Source of the DNA: Candidatus Solincola daggyaiensis
GTDB lineage: Bacteria > Actinomycetota > Geothermincolia > Geothermincolales > RBG-13-55-18
Length of the DNA stretch: 43,418 nucleotides
Direction: 5' to 3'
Assembly (NCBI GenBank): GCA_015711825.1
Contig: JACVJD010000013.1
Span: 1-43,418 of the forward strand
A program made the position numbers and the translations under genes. Below the pieces are notes generated by a model that was given only the letters and a program-made list of their open reading frames with translations, did no database searches and was not told where the DNA came from. Every line of letters starts with the position of its first letter. The first letter of the stretch is position 1. Positions 41,499 through 43,418 of the stretch are shown in pieces.

Positions 41499-41597
41499 TA
41501 TATTGGGAACATAGTCCTGATACGAGCATGCATCCTAACGCTGCCGGAGGCGCGGCATCCGGCGGCGACGAAAGGATACGGACGGAACTGAGGAGCG

Positions 41598-42419
41598 ATG
41601 CCTGCAAGGATATTTCCCGTGACCAAGTCGCCGGTGGTGATAGCCCACATCTCCGATTTCCACATCGGATCCTATCACTTCGTGGCCAACCTCATGAACC
41701 GCTGCATCCTCGAGCTCAACGAGCTCCGGCCGGATATCGTGGTGGTGACCGGAGATCTGACCAATGAGGGCTTCCGGCAGGAGTACCTCACCGCCAAATC
41801 CTACCTGGACGGGCTGGAATGCGAGCGGGTGATGATCATCCCGGGCAACCACGATTCGCGCAACGTGGGATACCTTCACTTCCAGGAGCTCTTCGGGCCT
41901 CTTTTCCAGAACCTGGAGTGGGCCGGCGTTTACATCATGGGAGTGGACTCAAGCGAGCCGGACCTGGACTCGGGGCAGATCGGGAGGGAGAAGTACGTCA
42001 GGATCGTGGACTATTTTCACGGCCTCGAGGGCTTCAAGGTGTTCGCGCTGCACCACCACCTCCTGCCCGTGCCGGGAACGGGGAGGGAGAGAAACATCGT
42101 CTTCGACGCCGGCGATGTCCTGGAGCTGCTGGTGTATGCCGGCGTGGACCTGGTGCTCACCGGGCATAAACACGTTCCCTATGTGTGGAAGCTCGAGGAC
42201 CTTTACGTGGTGAACGCGGGCACCATATCCTCGTTGCGCCTGCGCGGCAACACCAAGCCGTGCTACAACGTGATCGAGATAAGGGAGGATCTGGTGCGGG
42301 TCTTCCGCAAATATCCTTTCGGGGGGCGGGACGTGATCGCCCAGTTCGGGGCGGGGGTGAACGACACCCAGAAAGAGCTCTCCGGGGTGGTGCGGGAGAT
42401 AATCGGCTCCGATTTCTGA
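41598..42419 (+). CDS. Calcineurin-like metallophosphoesterase
   Basis: 273 residues. All metal motifs are present in order: DFH (D20, H22), GDLTNEG (D53), GNHD (about 83-86), HHH in ALHHHLLP and GHKH. This layout resembles CpdA cyclic-nucleotide phosphodiesterases and their many relatives, so the substrate is open. The ATG follows GAGGAG at short distance; GTG 41619, with AAGGA eight bases before, is another possible start. It begins 99 bp after the putative homoserine kinase gene and is followed after 156 bp by cpgS; all face the same way. Confidence 0.87.
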   Translation: MPARIFPVTKSPVVIAHISDFHIGSYHFVANLMNRCILELNELRPDIVVVTGDLTNEGFRQEYLTAKSYLDGLECERVMIIPGNHDSRNVGYLHFQELFGPLFQNLEWAGVYIMGVDSSEPDLDSGQIGREKYVRIVDYFHGLEGFKVFALHHHLLPVPGTGRERNIVFDAGDVLELLVYAGVDLVLTGHKHVPYVWKLEDLYVVNAGTISSLRLRGNTKPCYNVIEIREDLVRVFRKYPFGGRDVIAQFGAGVNDTQKELSGVVREIIGSDF

Positions 42420-42575
42420 GGCCTGGCAAGGCTTCCCAGGACGCGAAGCGGGTGCCGTGGTTCGGGAGCGCCGTGGCCACGGGGCGCGCACGCGAAATAA
42501 GAAGGAAAAGAAACGCAGTCATGCGCACTTTGCATTTCAACCTTTCTAAGTGGGGGCGAAAGGGTGCGTAAGCGG

Positions 42576-43418
42576 ATGGAGAAAAAACGAGCTCTGTTTC
42601 TGGTGGACGGGGAGCATCATCCCGACACGGTGCGAGACGCGGTGCGCGAGATGGTGGCCAGGGAGAACCTGGAACCGGTGGCATTGTATTTCCTGGGCGG
42701 CGCCGAGAAGCTGCTCGACCTCTCGGAGATGTCTTGGCCTGGGTGCCCCCTGGTGGCACCCGGAGACGTGGCGGGGGAGTTCGGCGCCGTGCTCGACGAG
42801 CTCTCTCCCCATCTTGTCCTGGACCTCAGCGATCTTCCCGTGCTCGGGCCGGCTCAGCGCATGAGAATGGCCGCGACGGCGCTCGCCCACGGCGCTGCCT
42901 ACCGCGGGGCCGATTTCGAGTTCAGGCCGCCGCGCCGCCGGCGTGTCCTCACCAAGCCGTCCTGCGCGGTGATAGGCACCGGCAAGCGCTGCGGAAAGAC
43001 CGCGATATCGGCGGAGATGGCGCGTTACCTGACGCGCACGGGACGGGATCCGGTGGTGGTGGCCATGGGCAGGGGCGGTCCCCCCCGCCCCTACGTGGTG
43101 AAGGGCAAGGCCGTGGACGAGGATTATCTGCGGGGCGAGCTGGAAAAGGGGTTGCACGCCGCTTCCGACCACTACGAGGACGCTCTCATATCGGGAGTGA
43201 CGACGGTGGGATCGCGACGCTGCGGAGGGGGGATGGCGGGGGAGCCCTTCGTCACCAACTGCGTGGAGGCGGCCGCGACGGCCAACGGCCTTCCGGAGCG
43301 CTTGGTTATCGTGGAGGGAAGCGGTTCCAGCGTGCCGCCGGTGCACACCGACGCCGCCTTGCTGGTCATCAGCGCGGCGCAGGAGCTGGAGGAGGCGCTG
43401 GGATACCTGGGCGCCTAC
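42576..43418 (+). CDS. cpgS: Cyclic 2,3-diphosphoglycerate synthetase (partial)
   Basis: 281 codons are visible, with no stop before the window edge; the full protein of this family is about 450 residues. It uses ATP to close 2,3-diphosphoglycerate into its cyclic form, a thermoprotectant and phosphate store known from methanogens. The N-terminal half (1-125) begins RALFLVDGEHHPDTVRDAV and binds the substrate. A P-loop GTGKRCGKTAISAEMA (about 132-147) and VVAMGRGGPPRP follow, as in archaeal cDPG synthetase. ATG 42576 is used; GTG 42564 in the same frame is possible. A 2-phosphoglycerate kinase is needed to supply the substrate but is not in the window. Confidence 0.82.
   Translation, partial: MEKKRALFLVDGEHHPDTVRDAVREMVARENLEPVALYFLGGAEKLLDLSEMSWPGCPLVAPGDVAGEFGAVLDELSPHLVLDLSDLPVLGPAQRMRMAATALAHGAAYRGADFEFRPPRRRRVLTKPSCAVIGTGKRCGKTAISAEMARYLTRTGRDPVVVAMGRGGPPRPYVVKGKAVDEDYLRGELEKGLHAASDHYEDALISGVTTVGSRRCGGGMAGEPFVTNCVEAAATANGLPERLVIVEGSGSSVPPVHTDAALLVISAAQELEEALGYLGAY

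Noticed and set aside
1-43418. tRNA, rRNA, CRISPR arrays, insertion sequences, prophage or toxin-antitoxin genes
   Set aside because: Looked for on both strands; no cloverleaf with a TTCGA arm, no regular spacer arrays, and no transposase, integrase or toxin-like frame was seen.

Overview
The window is GC-rich, gene-dense bacterial chromosome with 39 protein-coding genes on both strands. The last gene runs off the right edge. I see no tRNA, rRNA, CRISPR array, phage or transposase gene. Several traits suggest a deep-branching, possibly thermophilic Actinomycetota of the Geothermincola/OPB41 type: a PadR regulator next to an actinobacterial-type inositol-phosphate synthase, several apparently leaderless promoters, frequent GTG/TTG starts, a fused chelatase I/D subunit, a cyclic 2,3-diphosphoglycerate synthetase and an archaeal-style hexulose-phosphate synthase-RraA fusion. 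The taxonomic placement is inference; no marker gene here proves it.

Layout. 0-1.5 kb: dapA (minus) and a promoter that drives a structured RNA ending in a terminator, upstream of a phytoene-dehydrogenase-like flavoprotein. 3-10.2 kb: a run of minus-strand genes (diguanylate cyclase response regulator, CpaB-like SAF protein, ThiF-like adenylyltransferase, nitronate-monooxygenase-like enzyme, then fmdB-mtnP-M50 protease behind one promoter). 10.4-15.1 kb: mostly plus strand (YbhN-type membrane protein, PfkB kinase, PH/SHOCT protein, PHP phosphatase) with one small Lys/Glu-rich gene on minus. 15.1-19.8 kb: a histidine kinase/response regulator pair and a fused AAA+/VWA chelatase subunit, all minus. 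20-29.3 kb, plus: a STAS/SpoIIE partner-switching pair, an NlpC/P60 hydrolase with a structured leader, a histone-deacetylase-like enzyme, PilT, a small membrane peptide coupled to a saccharopine-dehydrogenase-like protein, a UDP-glucuronate-decarboxylase-like SDR and a thioesterase. 29.3-32.7 kb, minus: a small unknown protein, ino1 with its PadR neighbour, and a metallo-beta-lactamase-fold hydrolase. 33.1-43.4 kb: yjbQ, lysA, a degenerate PP2C-like protein, the HPS-RraA fusion on minus, then hom-thrC-PGM-like putative homoserine kinase, a metallophosphoesterase and cyclic 2,3-DPG synthetase.

How genes work together. dapA and lysA (lysine) and hom-thrC plus a phosphoglycerate-mutase-like proposed homoserine kinase (threonine) cover much of the aspartate family. 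No thrB is present in the window, and the mutase-like gene sits where a kinase is needed. Signalling is heavy: c-di-GMP synthesis, two-component control and anti-anti-sigma switching.

The most unusual items are the promoter-RNA-terminator unit at 1118-1300, a PP2C-like protein that has lost its metal ligands and appears to start at AUC (34888), a four-cysteine insertion inside the SpoIIE phosphatase (about 21043-21102), a set of leaderless or near-leaderless genes with near-perfect -10 boxes, three 13-bp-spaced palindromes before the PadR-ino1 genes, and several families of short intergenic repeats.
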